Below, in pieces: positions 22,946 through 34,428 of a stretch of 64,000 nt of DNA. Under the pieces are notes generated by a model, which was not told the DNA's origin, searched no databases, and worked only from the letters and a program-made list of their open reading frames with translations. Every line of letters starts with the position of its first letter. Position 1 is the first letter of the stretch. Both the position numbers and the translations under genes were made by a program. Source of the DNA: Purshia tridentata (Eukaryota > Streptophyta > Magnoliopsida > Rosales > Rosaceae); contig QANT01007097.1 of assembly GCA_003254885.1 (NCBI GenBank), positions 62,001-126,000 on the forward strand, read 5' to 3'.

Positions 22946-25900
22946 TCCATGTCAACTTCCATATTGTCAATTTCCTTGTGATGATGGGCTTGACCATTGT
23001 TTGTAGGACGAAAGACTCCCCATAAGAAGTTTTGTGTTTTCGAACTTGACATAACAGCTTCTGAAAAAACAGAGTTCCAAGTTATGAAAGAACAGATGTA
23101 TACTATTATGTAGAGAGAGAGAGATCGGAAATCTATAAGGAAAGAAAAAAGCTCACTCTGTGCGCCAAAATGCAGCTGTCTAGATGTAAATATTAGCAAC
23201 TCCACACCATCAATGCAACTTTTCAACATTAATTTTTTGGTCTCCATTTCCTCAAACAAGTGAGCAAGGTTATCTCTTGATCTACAAATCAACAGAACAA
23301 AAGAAAAAGTTATCATAGTTGTTATAACAACATATTTCCAGGTATCAGAAAATTCAGAAAAAAATTAAGACATGAAATTGGAAGCCATAACAGACCCGTT
23401 AATGTTATCCGCAGGTAGAAAGTAAAGAGCAACTTCTAGAGTAGGAAATTCATCTTGGAAGAGATCAGCCCAAACAATGGATCGAGGAAGCATATCAACA
23501 TGAAGGATGGAAGGCAATTTCTGTGAAAATTCAAATGCTTTCTTATGGACTCTACATGGTGGTTGTGCCTGGAACCCACTAATGGGTGCAGCTTCATCCC
23601 GAATGATGAAGTCTCCTCTAAAGAAAGAAACATCAATTAATCTTTTGTGAGCACTTAATCAATGGAAATACAATATTAAATGTCATATCAATAAACAACA
23701 TTATACCAAACAATATATTCACTCTAAATAAGCTCGGTATTCAAATCAAATGATATGCACTCATGAAAGAATATGCGATTTATAACAACTTAAATGGATA
23801 AGTTACTCACTTCCAAGTAGCATGCAGAGCAGGAAGAAACGAACGATATAGATTGAGATGAGGACAAACATTCAGGAGGTCTCTTTCTTCACCATCTGAA
23901 TGCTTATGTTCAGCAACAACAGGAGTGTTACTACCTAAAATAATGTAGGTTCAACAATTAGTCGGGCAATTGAAATACCAACCACAGTCACAACTATGCT
24001 ACATTTCAATTTTAAAGGAAGATATTCTTAACTTGCTAGGAAATAATAAACGCCTAGAAACTACAATTCAGTTTCAAGTTATAACCCTTGCCTGGACTGG
24101 AAATAGGTGAAAAGTGCCTCCCTGTTGGAACTGCAGGTGACTCCTTTATCTTCCTATTAGAAGTTTCATCCATTGCTGGAACCAAGACATCCCTTGGTTG
24201 CTTCGACCAAACATGCTTTTTTCCAGAAGCTACTGAGGTCTTTTTTCCTATAATTGAGATAAAATATCATATGCATTGCACAGATAACATCCATTACCAA
24301 AGTTATAGAATATGTAGAGAGCATCTTATACTAGTGCATCCGAAAAATTTTGAACCAATATGTAAAGTCCATCTTATGCTACTATCTATATAAAATGATG
24401 TACAGATCATACTCCATTGATATAATTCATTAACTTTATAATTTATTAGAAAATTCTAAGAAAGATCATTAAAAATTTTAACCTGCATGTACCAATGTTA
24501 AGGAAGACAATGCGTTAATAACGATATTAAAGACACATAATGTTGTATTTGTACCTTTCTGTGACCTGCGTTCTGATGGTTTGACTTCCTTAGAAGGCAG
24601 GGTTGCAGCTACTAGATGATCATTGGAACCATATTCCTTTGAAATTTGAGTGGCAGGAGTCTTTAGTTCTGAGAAAGGCATAAGGGCAACAATTTCGCCA
24701 GTAAGACTATATCCGAAAACCAAAGACTTTCACTACCTAACCAATCATCCATATAGAGGATGCTGGACAGTTTAAAAACAACATGTTCATAAATTGAGCA
24801 TCACAAAAGAGGATGCTGACATAGATGTGTGGGGAGATAAGGATAAAATTTGAAATGATCACAGAGGAAAGAAGGTTAAAGTAGAACTTGTTGAAGATAA
24901 AATAAGAAAGAACCTACTACAGTTAGAAAAATATGATAGCATACGACTTAAATGATATGGCCAAAATAGGACGAAACAAAACCATAAAAGCATAAAAGCA
25001 TAAATGACCAGGTTTGGATCCGGAAGTACTTTGCAAAGGAGATCTCATCTTTTGGGTTCCTGATGGTAGCCTAATGACTTCTTCATATGAAAGGCGCTTA
25101 ACTTTGGGAATCTTAATAGGATTTCGCCTTCTAGAATGAGCTTGCCACCCTGAAACATCACGAATTCTTCTGGGACTTGGGGAGAATCTTAACATGTCTT
25201 CCTTCCCAAAAGAGTTTGGGGAAATCATGTAATTGCCCTGTACACATGATTCGCAAACCCAATTCTCTGGAAGCTCCAAATTAAGAATCCGCATGCAATA
25301 ACTGGAAATGGAGAGATGAGAATGCAATTACATTCAACAGTAAGGATAGTGCACAAAAATATAGTTACAATCAGCAGAAACAATTATAGTAAGATGTATT
25401 ATGATCTTAAAACAGGGATCTTAGGAAAGAAGAACATACATCCATTATTTTAGGGCATTGCCATAAAATAAAATAAAAAGGATAAAGAACACCACACCCC
25501 CCCCCCNCCCCCCCCCCCCCCCCCAGCTCAGCTTAAATTCATTTTATGTCTAGATGAATTGGCAAAATATTTCAGGAACTGAATTGGGCAAGAACAAGAT
25601 ATCAGACCAACAAATTTTTGGTTCAAAATACCATGCATTCGAGTCATGAAAGAGCCAACACATGGAGATGAGAGTAATTTTAAAACAAAAAGGACTTTGT
25701 GGACTTCGGTTTCCAATGAATTTCTCAAAATACTATTTTTCTATATCCATTCAGATTGGAAGACTGCTATACTTAAGAGATTGTTTTCTCTTAGTTGTTC
25801 TGTGATGATAGTTAGTTGTTTAATGTAGGACTGATTGTTCATCTTCATTGTACTTTTATCCGTTTCTATTAGTAACTTTTCTCCGTTTTCTTTTCCTTCC

Positions 25901-27454
25901 AATAGAAAAGCAAGAATAGAAAATGCATGCACAATTGCACACACAGATGCAGAGAGAGAGAGAGAGAGACATACACATGTTCACGAGCTATCTTGCATTT
26001 AACGCAAGTTGCAATCAGGTCTGGATAAGCAACAATATCTTTTTCAGTATGACCACCACATATATCACAGGGTTTGTCCTGAAGATTAGAAGAGATCGCA
26101 TTAAAAGACAAGAATAACTCATTGCAATCAAACAAAAATTTATTATGATCATCCATACATATCAAATCTGATCTTCTGCCAATTTGGCATGGGTTTTCCC
26201 CAATTTGCAAAAGAGCTATCAATCTTTTTATATACTAAATTTTGAATGTTAAAATTATTACAGTAGTTTAGAGTACGCGCGCATAACATGTATTTAATTT
26301 GTCCATTAAGTATTACTGTCCCATGCATGTCCAAGACATGCTTAACAAGGCATTGCATGATATCTCAATATATAAAAAGGGTGGGGAGTATTAGGGAACA
26401 ACGTAGCCCAACTTCAACCAAATTTATTCTAACAATTTGTAGATTGTAATATGAGACACCTATTTTGTAAAGCATACACTCAAGCTCAGAGTGAAGTTTC
26501 AAATGAGCTTGTTCATCACCATATTGAGCAAGGTTGTAACTAGCGAAATAAATATGACATTTTTTTTTTTTATTTGTCTTGACGAGTCACATTCACGTCC
26601 TTTTAGTGCATTGGCAAAAATCGTAATTAATCCAACAGCTCTCAATGTACTCACAACAACTGATTGAAAACCCTTTAATTACTCCAAAATTAATACTTCT
26701 GGCAAGAACTATTAAATGGTGAAAATGAATAAATTCATTATTAGAAAAGAGAGATTAATCAACAGTTAGGAAAACAAAATGAAATTTGATCCAAAACAGA
26801 AGAAAACCATGAAAAATTAGGAATTCACCTAAATAAAAGTTTAAATAAATGAATGACAGTGAAAACAAAATTACGCAAATTTGTCACCAGAAACAGAGGT
26901 AAAAGTCAGAGTATATGATGCAACTAAAATAACCCAACCTAAAAAAAATTATTCCTTGCTTATTTTTTATGTGCTTGTGTAAGGAAAGCCCATGAAAATA
27001 CATTTTGTTGGTTGCTAAACCAAATCCCAAAAAAAAACCAAAATATCAAAATCAACCATATTTTTTTCCTATCAAGAAAAAATAAACATTTATACAATAC
27101 CAAAATACAAAACAAGCAAATAAACCCATATAAACAATAAAAATCAGACTTTTTCTTGTTACAGACATTGGAAAAACGAACGCACAGATGAAAAACAATA
27201 CAAACGCACAAAGCAACCAAAGTTGTTATGATGCTCACTTTACAGAGAGCAACAAGTAACAACAAAATATTGAAAGAAAAAAAAAACAAACGCACAAATG
27301 AGAAACAATAGAAAACAAAACCATTTGAAGGGGACAGTAAAGAATCGAGGAACAGAAGTGGGTGTGGATTTGAAGGACAACAGACCATAGACACAGAATG
27401 TGAGGATGGAATTAGGGCTTTTACCATGTGGTGGGTCTCTCTCGGTCCTTGCAT
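22900..27454 (-). CDS. AIPP2-like PHD-finger and SPOC-like domain protein, copy B
   Basis: Intact 442-aa gene. Exons: 27425-27454, 25975-26078, 25009-25301, 24555-24668, 24092-24247, 23811-23934, 23396-23617, 23157-23281, 22900-23060, all in phase. The PHD finger (C4HC3) uses C14, C17, C35, C38, H44, C47, C61, C64. A basic, Ser/Pro-rich linker follows. The C-terminal domain (from about residue 260) has the AIPP2-family pattern: ATWKGDF, PPCRVHKKAFEFSQKLP, VALYFLPADNIN, GVELLIFTSRQL, NFLWGVFRP. Arabidopsis AIPP2/PAIPP2 act with BAH-domain AIPP3 and the phosphatase CPL2 to repress transcription at H3K27me3 genes. Those proteins are much longer, so this short form may have a different job. The intron after exon 5 appears to use a GC donor (CAG|GCAAGG). 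A GA repeat lies just inside the intron after exon 2. Confidence 0.88.
25495..25524. repeat. poly-C run with an unresolved base
   Basis: A run of about 28 C residues with a single N at 25507, inside intron 2 of copy B. It reads as G on the transcript. Its true length is uncertain because the base call failed here. Confidence 0.8.
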
Positions 27455-29118
27455 TCTTCTGATTTTTATGCTTTGTTTTTAAGTGTTTTTAGTCCCTTTG
27501 TTGTTGGAAGCAGAGTCCTATACAGTGAGCAGTGAACAGTGAACAGTGAACAGTGAGCAAGAATATGTGAGAGAGAGAGAGAGAGAGAGTCTGTCTGAAA
27601 AGAGTATGGGGTTGAGGTGCCTGCCGGGCGAGTTTTATGGAAGGTGCAAAAACTGCAAAGGTGGCTTAATCAAAAAAAAAAAAAAAAACTGCAAAGGTGG
27701 TGGGTTTGGTGGATAATTGTTTCCAATTTTTTTTTTCTATCTGTGTATGAATTAATTTTCTACCAAATAATTCAAATAAAGTTTTGGACCTATTTGGTAA
27801 GAATTAAATATTCTCAACATTTTTCATTGACGCAACAAGTTGTTTTTTTCATTCATTCCTTTCCGATCAGTCGTGGCTACTGATGGTATCACCACATTTA
27901 TGAATTTTTAAGGTAAAGATGGAGGATTTCATCAATCTGGAAATTGAGCCAAATATTTTCCATTATTAAACTAAGAAATTCATTTATAAAAATTGTTGCT
28001 ACTCAGTGATCCTTTTGTCTAGAAGCAAGTAAAAAGTTCACTTGAAAGCCTAATTTTATTTATTCTTTATTTGGGGATCGCTGCGGATAAGGTTGTGATC
28101 GACCATTAAAAAATGCTGTACTAGCTTTTATCAAATAGATAATTCATCATCAAGCAGTGGAAATTATTGGTCCAAGATTCGGTCAATGGTCAATGGTCAT
28201 GTAGTTGGTCAATTCCACTCGACTCACTTGGTGAACGGTGATTTGCTATTTTTTTTTTTTCAATCACCATCTGTTTTGCGTGTGGGCCATCAGTACATCA
28301 CAAATTTTAAGAGTGTCAGTTGCCAAAAGTGTGCTAATTATTTGTGGGCCTACATCTCCAAGAAGTTGCTAAGGAAGTTTCTTCCATTTATGGTAAGGAA
28401 AGCTAAGAGCCTACATCTCCAAGAACTTGCTAAGGAAGGTTAGTCCATTTATGGCAAGGAAACCTAGGAGCCTACCACCTTGGCATATATTTAAAGCATG
28501 CATGAGGTGGTTTGGCTTTTGCAACTTTTGCTTGTAAATTAAAGTCTTGTGAAAAGGACAGTAATTTACTCCACTGTTAATTAATTACATCTAGCATTCT
28601 TATTGTTAAAAACTTCCATCTTCGATGAATGCAACATGGGGCAGAATTGAGAGGGTGAAAATCTTATTTTCCCAAATACTCTTAATTAATTCTTAAGACA
28701 ACTACTGAATTAATTCTTGTAGTCCCATGACGCATGAGCTGTTACTATTTTTACAAACTTGGCTAGGCCTCCACCAAGACATGTATTCCATGCCTAATCA
28801 AATTTAAATTGGCCATATGATGCAAAGTTTACTGTTACTAATGACTATTTTCCAATGTTTGAAACTCATTCAGAAATAAGAGAGCTTAGCAACTCTGTTC
28901 CAATGCCTATAAGGGATTTGCATAGGTTTCACTGACCATCTAACAAAATAAGTAATGAAATTCTCAAATCATGTTGTGAGCAGCATCAACCAGCAGCTTA
29001 GAAAACCCAGAAAGGAGGAATCTCATAGTCACTGTAGTAGTGTTCCATTTTCACATCCGAGAGAGGCTGTTTAACCTTTGTTGCAGCAATATCGTAACCC
29101 GGTGCATATGCTCGGAAG
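27455..29118. other. copy B promoter and copy C 3' flank
   Basis: Near copy B: five tandem 7-bp units (CAGTGAA/CAGTGAG) at 27523-27558 and a GA microsatellite at 27568-27589, both upstream of the copy B ATG. A tandem 61-bp repeat occupies 28348-28477. The rest is AT-rich and shows no gene. I saw no HDA5-tail relic between B and C, unlike between A and B. Confidence 0.55.
28348..28477. repeat. 61-bp tandem repeat, about two units
   Basis: The segment starting GCCTACATCTCCAAGAA recurs after 61 bp with few differences, and a third partial unit begins GAGCCTACCACC. Non-coding and intergenic. Confidence 0.75.
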
Positions 29119-32100
29119 TCATAGGTAGGAAGTGGGGGGAACTGCAAGCTGGCCTTTTTCAGGGCAATATACTCCCCACAAGAAGGACTGTACTTTCAAT
29201 CCTAAATGAACATCAACACATATCAACTTCATGTCACTATCATGCATCAAAACTGATAATAAGGGTTCTTCTTTGTTTATCTTGCAATCTAAGTTACCAT
29301 TTTTATGATGCCACAAGATTCTATAATTCAAATTATGTAATTGTAATGGAACAATATAAACTCAAATTTTATGAAACTCACCACAAGAATCTAGATGTAG
29401 CCTTTTAGAAGAGAATATCAATAGATTGACGCCATTTATAGGGCTACTCAGTACCATATCTTGCATCTCTAGAAGTCCCAAGAGGCTAAGATATTGCTGT
29501 TTAGACCTACAATTATTGAAGGCTTCCTCAACATACCATCAACTATTAAGCAATTATGAGTTTAAGCACTAGAGATTTGGTTCATAAACAGACCTCTCAG
29601 AATTGGCAGGGAAAAAGAACAGTGCAATATCATTTACAGTGGGGATGTCATTCTGAAAGATTTCTGTCCACACATTGGAACAAGGGAGCAATGAACACCA
29701 CAGCAGCTTAGGCATGAATTTTGAATAATTTAAAGCTTTACGATGAACTTTTCCCGCAAGATGAGCCCGAAATCCATCAAAAAATTGACTGCAAGAAACC
29801 TTATCAAGGATCTTAAGGCTTCCACTACAACAGAAGAATCACATTAATCAAACAAGCACTATTAATCAGACAAAGCACAAGTCATAGCATATCCTAGTTG
29901 AGCAACCACAAAGTATATATATAATCTATCAGATATTGACAAGATCACATAATTTTCAAAGTAAAAAATATGGTGCTCAGAGCTATGAAGTGTGTGAGCA
30001 CATGCGCACACTTGCATGCTTTTTACATTAATTGAGTATGCAACTTTATGAAATATAAGGTTACTCACCACCAGGTAGCATCTAAAACCAGGTGAATTGA
30101 AAGATTTATCTCAGGTTTGGGCAAACTGATCAGTAGATCACAACCTTGATCAACAGAGTTATTGGGTTTAGCATCAGCACATAAATTCCCTCCTGAGCAG
30201 ACACATGTTCAATTAGTAAACGCCAATCGCGTAGCTGAGGGACAATATAGCACAGGACAAAATTTCACACCTAGAAAATCATAATAAGTTAGAGAAATTT
30301 CTTTACCTGGAAATTTGTTGCGTGGAGCATCCAGTGACTCTTTCTTGCAAAGATTTTGATTCTTATACTCAATAGGAGTTGCTTTATCTGAAACAGAAAT
30401 CATAAGGGCAGCCATGTTCATAAGGTAACATGAATACCTATCTACAGCATTTACAATGGAGGTATCTTATACGGAAAACATTTGCATACATATACTGACA
30501 TACATAAATACACACATAAATTCAAGAGCTGATTCCCAATGGAAAATAGTTGGGGACTTCTAGTTGATAGATTGAAGAGTCAAATTTAAAAGCTGCTTTG
30601 TTCAATTAATGTTCCCAACCTATAATCAAGACCATGCATAGTCAATGTGTAATGAGTTAAGATTGAGATATTGCAACAATTAATATGACCCTTGTATTTG
30701 TCGACTTTTTGAGAAAATTTTCCATGCAATGCATGTCAGAGTTAGCCTACATTTTAATTCAGTAGATGATTTAGACTCTTGTGCCCTAGTGATTGAACTG
30801 ATTTCTTCACCGCCAGGAAGCTTGAAATTTTCGGTAGGTTCACTTTCGTGAGTTTCCTTCACCTTCTGCAGAGAAAATTTTGGAGGCGGAGAGTTAAACT
30901 CAATGGGAGCCATTCTAGAATATGTTGCCACTTTTTGAGCTCCAGATGAGATTTTAACAGATTTGTCATCAGGAATAAACTTTTCTCCGGCAGTTCCCAA
31001 TCCCATGGGCGTTTGCTTTTTAAGATGACCTGAACTGCCCGACTCTTTGATAAACCTTCTTGAACCCACAGATTGCGACATGTCAGAGTGGACTACCTTG
31101 GAGATGTTTGATTCTAAAGCCTTGGTAAAGAGTTTATTTCTAGAAGGTTTTGGAGTGACTATGCATCTGCCAGAACAACATTCCCCACAAAACCAAATTT
31201 CTGGAACAAATTCAAGAATGACTTGCATGCAATAGCTGGAAATAGAAACAGTAACATTTTTAGAACAAGTGTCAAAATTGGTTATACAAAATGCACAAAA
31301 CCAAAAACACATTGCAACTTGTTATTCAATGTAGGCCTGCCTGAAAAAAAAAAGAAAAGCAAGAGGATGGACATTCATTACCTGCAATCCCTTTTAAGTA
31401 TGATCTTTGAATATATAGATACAGATCAAATGGTAAGTTATATAACCATTACAAATTTTGTGGAAACTGAAGTTTATTTGAGCCATGTGATTAAACAAGG
31501 TTGGCCAAGTTTAATAAGCAAACATAAATCTGAACCGAGTTTTCCTAAATAGGATTCTATCATTTTATTGAAATAAAATAAAGGGACTAACAACATGCAG
31601 CCCCCTCTACCCCTAAGGCCTCGTTTGGTGTCTAGGATTAGATTGGAAAGGATAAATGGTAAATTCATGTGTATTTAAGGAAAAAGAAGGAGTGTTTTTC
31701 TAACTTAAAGGAAGAAGAGGGAAAGAATATGGCTTAGTTACAAGGAAAATGTTATCCTTGCTAATCCCCACCATTTTGAGGGGATTGGAAAGGATAAGTT
31801 TTCTTCATAATTTATCTATTTTATTCCCATTTTCTTTCTTCAACTTAGAAATTTCTTCTTCAAATACACATAAATTTGCTACTTATCCTTTCCAATCTAA
31901 TCTTAGACACCAAACGAGGCCTAAGAGTAAACTCATGATTGGAGATAGTTCTAAACTTATTGCAACAAAGTTATCAAAACAGAAGACAACTATAACATTA
32001 AAACTGAGTCCAACTTTTTACAGAGAGATGATGAGCTATACAATACAAGTGCTAGCAGGGACCAAAATATCAAATGATGAAAGTAAGAACATATATACAT

Positions 32101-34428
32101 TAATGCGCTTGCTCACGAAAACACAGGGTCACATGTGTCACACACACGCACACATATTATATATAGACTACACACACACAGAGAGAAGGAGAGAGTCAGG
32201 ATAAATCATACACATGTTCCCGAGATATTTTACATTGAGAGCAAGTAATAATCAGCTCTGTGAAGCCTGAATCACCACATATATCACAAGGTTTTTCCTA
32301 CAAAATAAAAAGATCCAATTAGATACTAGAGACAAGTTCCTTTATAAAGATAATTCCATTTGCCTCACAGATATTAAATTAAAACTACATATAGATCTTT
32401 GACATCCATCCCGTACAAATCATTTTGAGTCAGATATAATTCAGGTGGTTTCATGTGGCCGCAGATTCTTGGTGGAGGTACATACTGGGCAAATTCATGG
32501 CTTTGAAACTTGAAAATAGGTGAATTGGTGCTTTTGATACCGCAGGCTGGGCTGTTGTTCCCAGGTGACAGTGGCTAAGGACTGGATTTTAATGATCCTA
32601 TGCAGAGTATAAAGAGATTGCAAAATGAGGCAAACAGAAAATTTCCATGCTTCTCAGTGTCATAGTGAAGTTGGACTTTAGCATTGAACAATGATGCTCA
32701 CTTCAAGCTCAGCTCTTGTACACAAGTTCTATTTCATGAGGCAAATGGAAGGAAAGAGAGAAGGTTTTGAAAACAGTAACTTGTAACTACAGCAGCAACC
32801 ATGACTATAAAACAGAGCTATTTCAAATTGTTATAAATTTGTTGAATATTGAATGAGAAGTGGGTACTACCACTTTTAAAGGGATTTTACCAAGTGAAGT
32901 GTTAAGTGCTCAATAAGAATATAGCATCCAGCAAGGGAAAGAAATCAGCATATTATCGAATATCTAGGACTAACCAAAATCAAATTTAACACAAAAATCA
33001 AAACTCTTGTCCAACAACTGCTACTTTTATCCCCAGAAAGATATACTTATGGAGAACAAGTTCCTTGGGAGGATTGTTAAAATATTAACCATCTTGGTAA
33101 TCTAAATAATGAAACCCGATTCGATAAACAGATTGTCAGAACAATGCTTTCTTGTCCACCCATTTCAATTTTGAAGATTTACCCATAATGAAGGAAATCA
33201 AGGCATGTTTACTTATCATCAATGGGAATGGCAACAATGGGAGTCATTTCCATTCAAATGTTTACTTGTATTTGGGAATGATTCCCATTCCCATTGATGT
33301 GTTTACTTACTTTTGGGATTGATTCCGATTACCATTCTCGTGTTTACTTGCATTTGGTAATGGGAATCATTCCTATTCCCATGTTTACTAAACTTGGGAA
33401 AGGGAAAAAAAAATGGTGGGGCCTAGCAAAATCAGGAGTGGCATTCCTGATTTTCGGTGATTGCCACTCCTTAAGGGGGGTTCAGATTGGGGGGGGGGGG
33501 GGGAAGGGGAAAGAAATTTTTTTGTCGAAAATACCCCACATTTTTAATGAAAATCCAAAACTACCTTTATATATAAATATAATTAAAATAAAATTTTAAA
33601 TTTGCAACTTAATTATACATATTAAGTTTACTCTGATTCCTGCTCACTCTCATTCATATTCACTCCCATTCATACACTCCCATTCCTACTCACTCTCATT
33701 CCTGCTCACTCCTATTTATATTCACTCTCATTCATATTCACTCACATTTCTACTCACTCTCATTCATGTTCACTCCCATTCCTGCTCACTCCCATTCATG
33801 CTCACTCCCATTCACGTTAACATGCCCTCAAAGAATTAGGCCAATTGCTAGAGAGTTATTAAAGGCATTTGTAGAGATCATATTTGACATTAACATCATA
33901 ATCAATCAATAAATTAAAAAAATTATAAATAGCAAAACAAATGCAGGGTATGGAAATTAAGGACAAACAAACATGACGAATTTTCATAGTCACATATATT
34001 GCCTGAAGAATCTTAAATGGAAAGTGCCTGCATAATCAAGTACTACAGCATAATAAAACAAAAAGTCATCGCATAAGTGACACTTTCAAGCAATATAATA
34101 TGGAGTAAGCGGAACAAGCCAGCCTTATTTATCAGACCATAGCCATAGGTGACACTTTCAAGCAATAGACAGACCACCCACTTGTAACATTATGTGATAA
34201 AAATTGGGAGTTACAGTAGAAATATTTACAGTAAAAAATGCAGCCAAGCACTTTGAAGTTTGAAAAGTGAAGAGGGACTATCACACAGTACAACTGTACA
34301 AGTAAAGTCAGTATAAGAATGAAAACAAAGCTCAAGGAAGCAGCTAAATGAAAATAATCGAGCATGTTGGTGAAAGAGAAAGGTCTTTTTAGGATTTTTA
34401 CCGTGTGGGTCCTTCTTGAAGCTCTCAT
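29119..34428 (-). CDS. AIPP2-like PHD-finger and SPOC-like domain protein, copy C
   Basis: Intact 393-aa gene. Exons: 34402-34428 (MRASRRTHT), 32212-32297, 30811-31235, 30307-30387, 30069-30192, 29594-29824, 29382-29506, 29119-29201, all in phase. PHD ligands: C13, C16, C28, C31, H37, C40, C54, C57, with CDICGDSGFTE closest to the family consensus. The Lys/Ser-rich linker has KVVHSDMSQ and PPPKFSLQKVKE. SPOC-like part: LDATWCGSLKIL, GKVHRKALNYSKFMP, DIALFFFPANSE, GVNLLIFSSKRL, SFLWGVYCP. Compared with B it lacks the linker exon beginning GKKTSV. The donor ending exon 3 (GGCG|GTGAAG) was chosen for phase; a longer exon using a GTAGGC donor would not fit. Introns 1 and 2 each contain a MITE. 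Likely role: chromatin reading and repression, as inferred for copy B. Confidence 0.87.
31617..31921. mobile_element. PIF/Harbinger (Tourist-type) MITE in intron 2 of copy C
   Basis: 305 bp. Terminal inverted repeats begin GGCCTCGTTTGGTGTCTA and extend about 38 bp with very few mismatches. The flanking bases are TAA (31614-31616) and TAA (31922-31924), the 3-bp target duplication typical of PIF/Harbinger. No coding capacity. Near-perfect repeats suggest a fairly recent insertion. Confidence 0.88.
33201..33827. mobile_element. Harbinger-like MITE with repeat-rich ends in intron 1 of copy C
   Basis: 627 bp, flanked by TCA (33198-33200) and TCA (33828-33830). The left end begins AGGCATGTTTACTT; the right end, read inward, begins GGGCATGTTAACGTGAATGGGAGTG. 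The left third repeats the words GTTTACTTG and GGGAATG. The right third is an array of about 14-bp CACTCCCATTCATG units. A poly-G run lies inside at about 33490-33503. Non-autonomous, with no transposase. Confidence 0.7.

Noticed and set aside
26960-27454. 164-codon frame starting at the copy B ATG
   Set aside because: Only its first ten codons are exon 1; the rest is intron read-through past a good GTAAAA donor, and the PHD finger lies in the next exon.
33601-33826. CRISPR-like array
   Set aside because: The regular CACTCCCATTC units have no unique spacers and sit inside a MITE in a plant nuclear genome.
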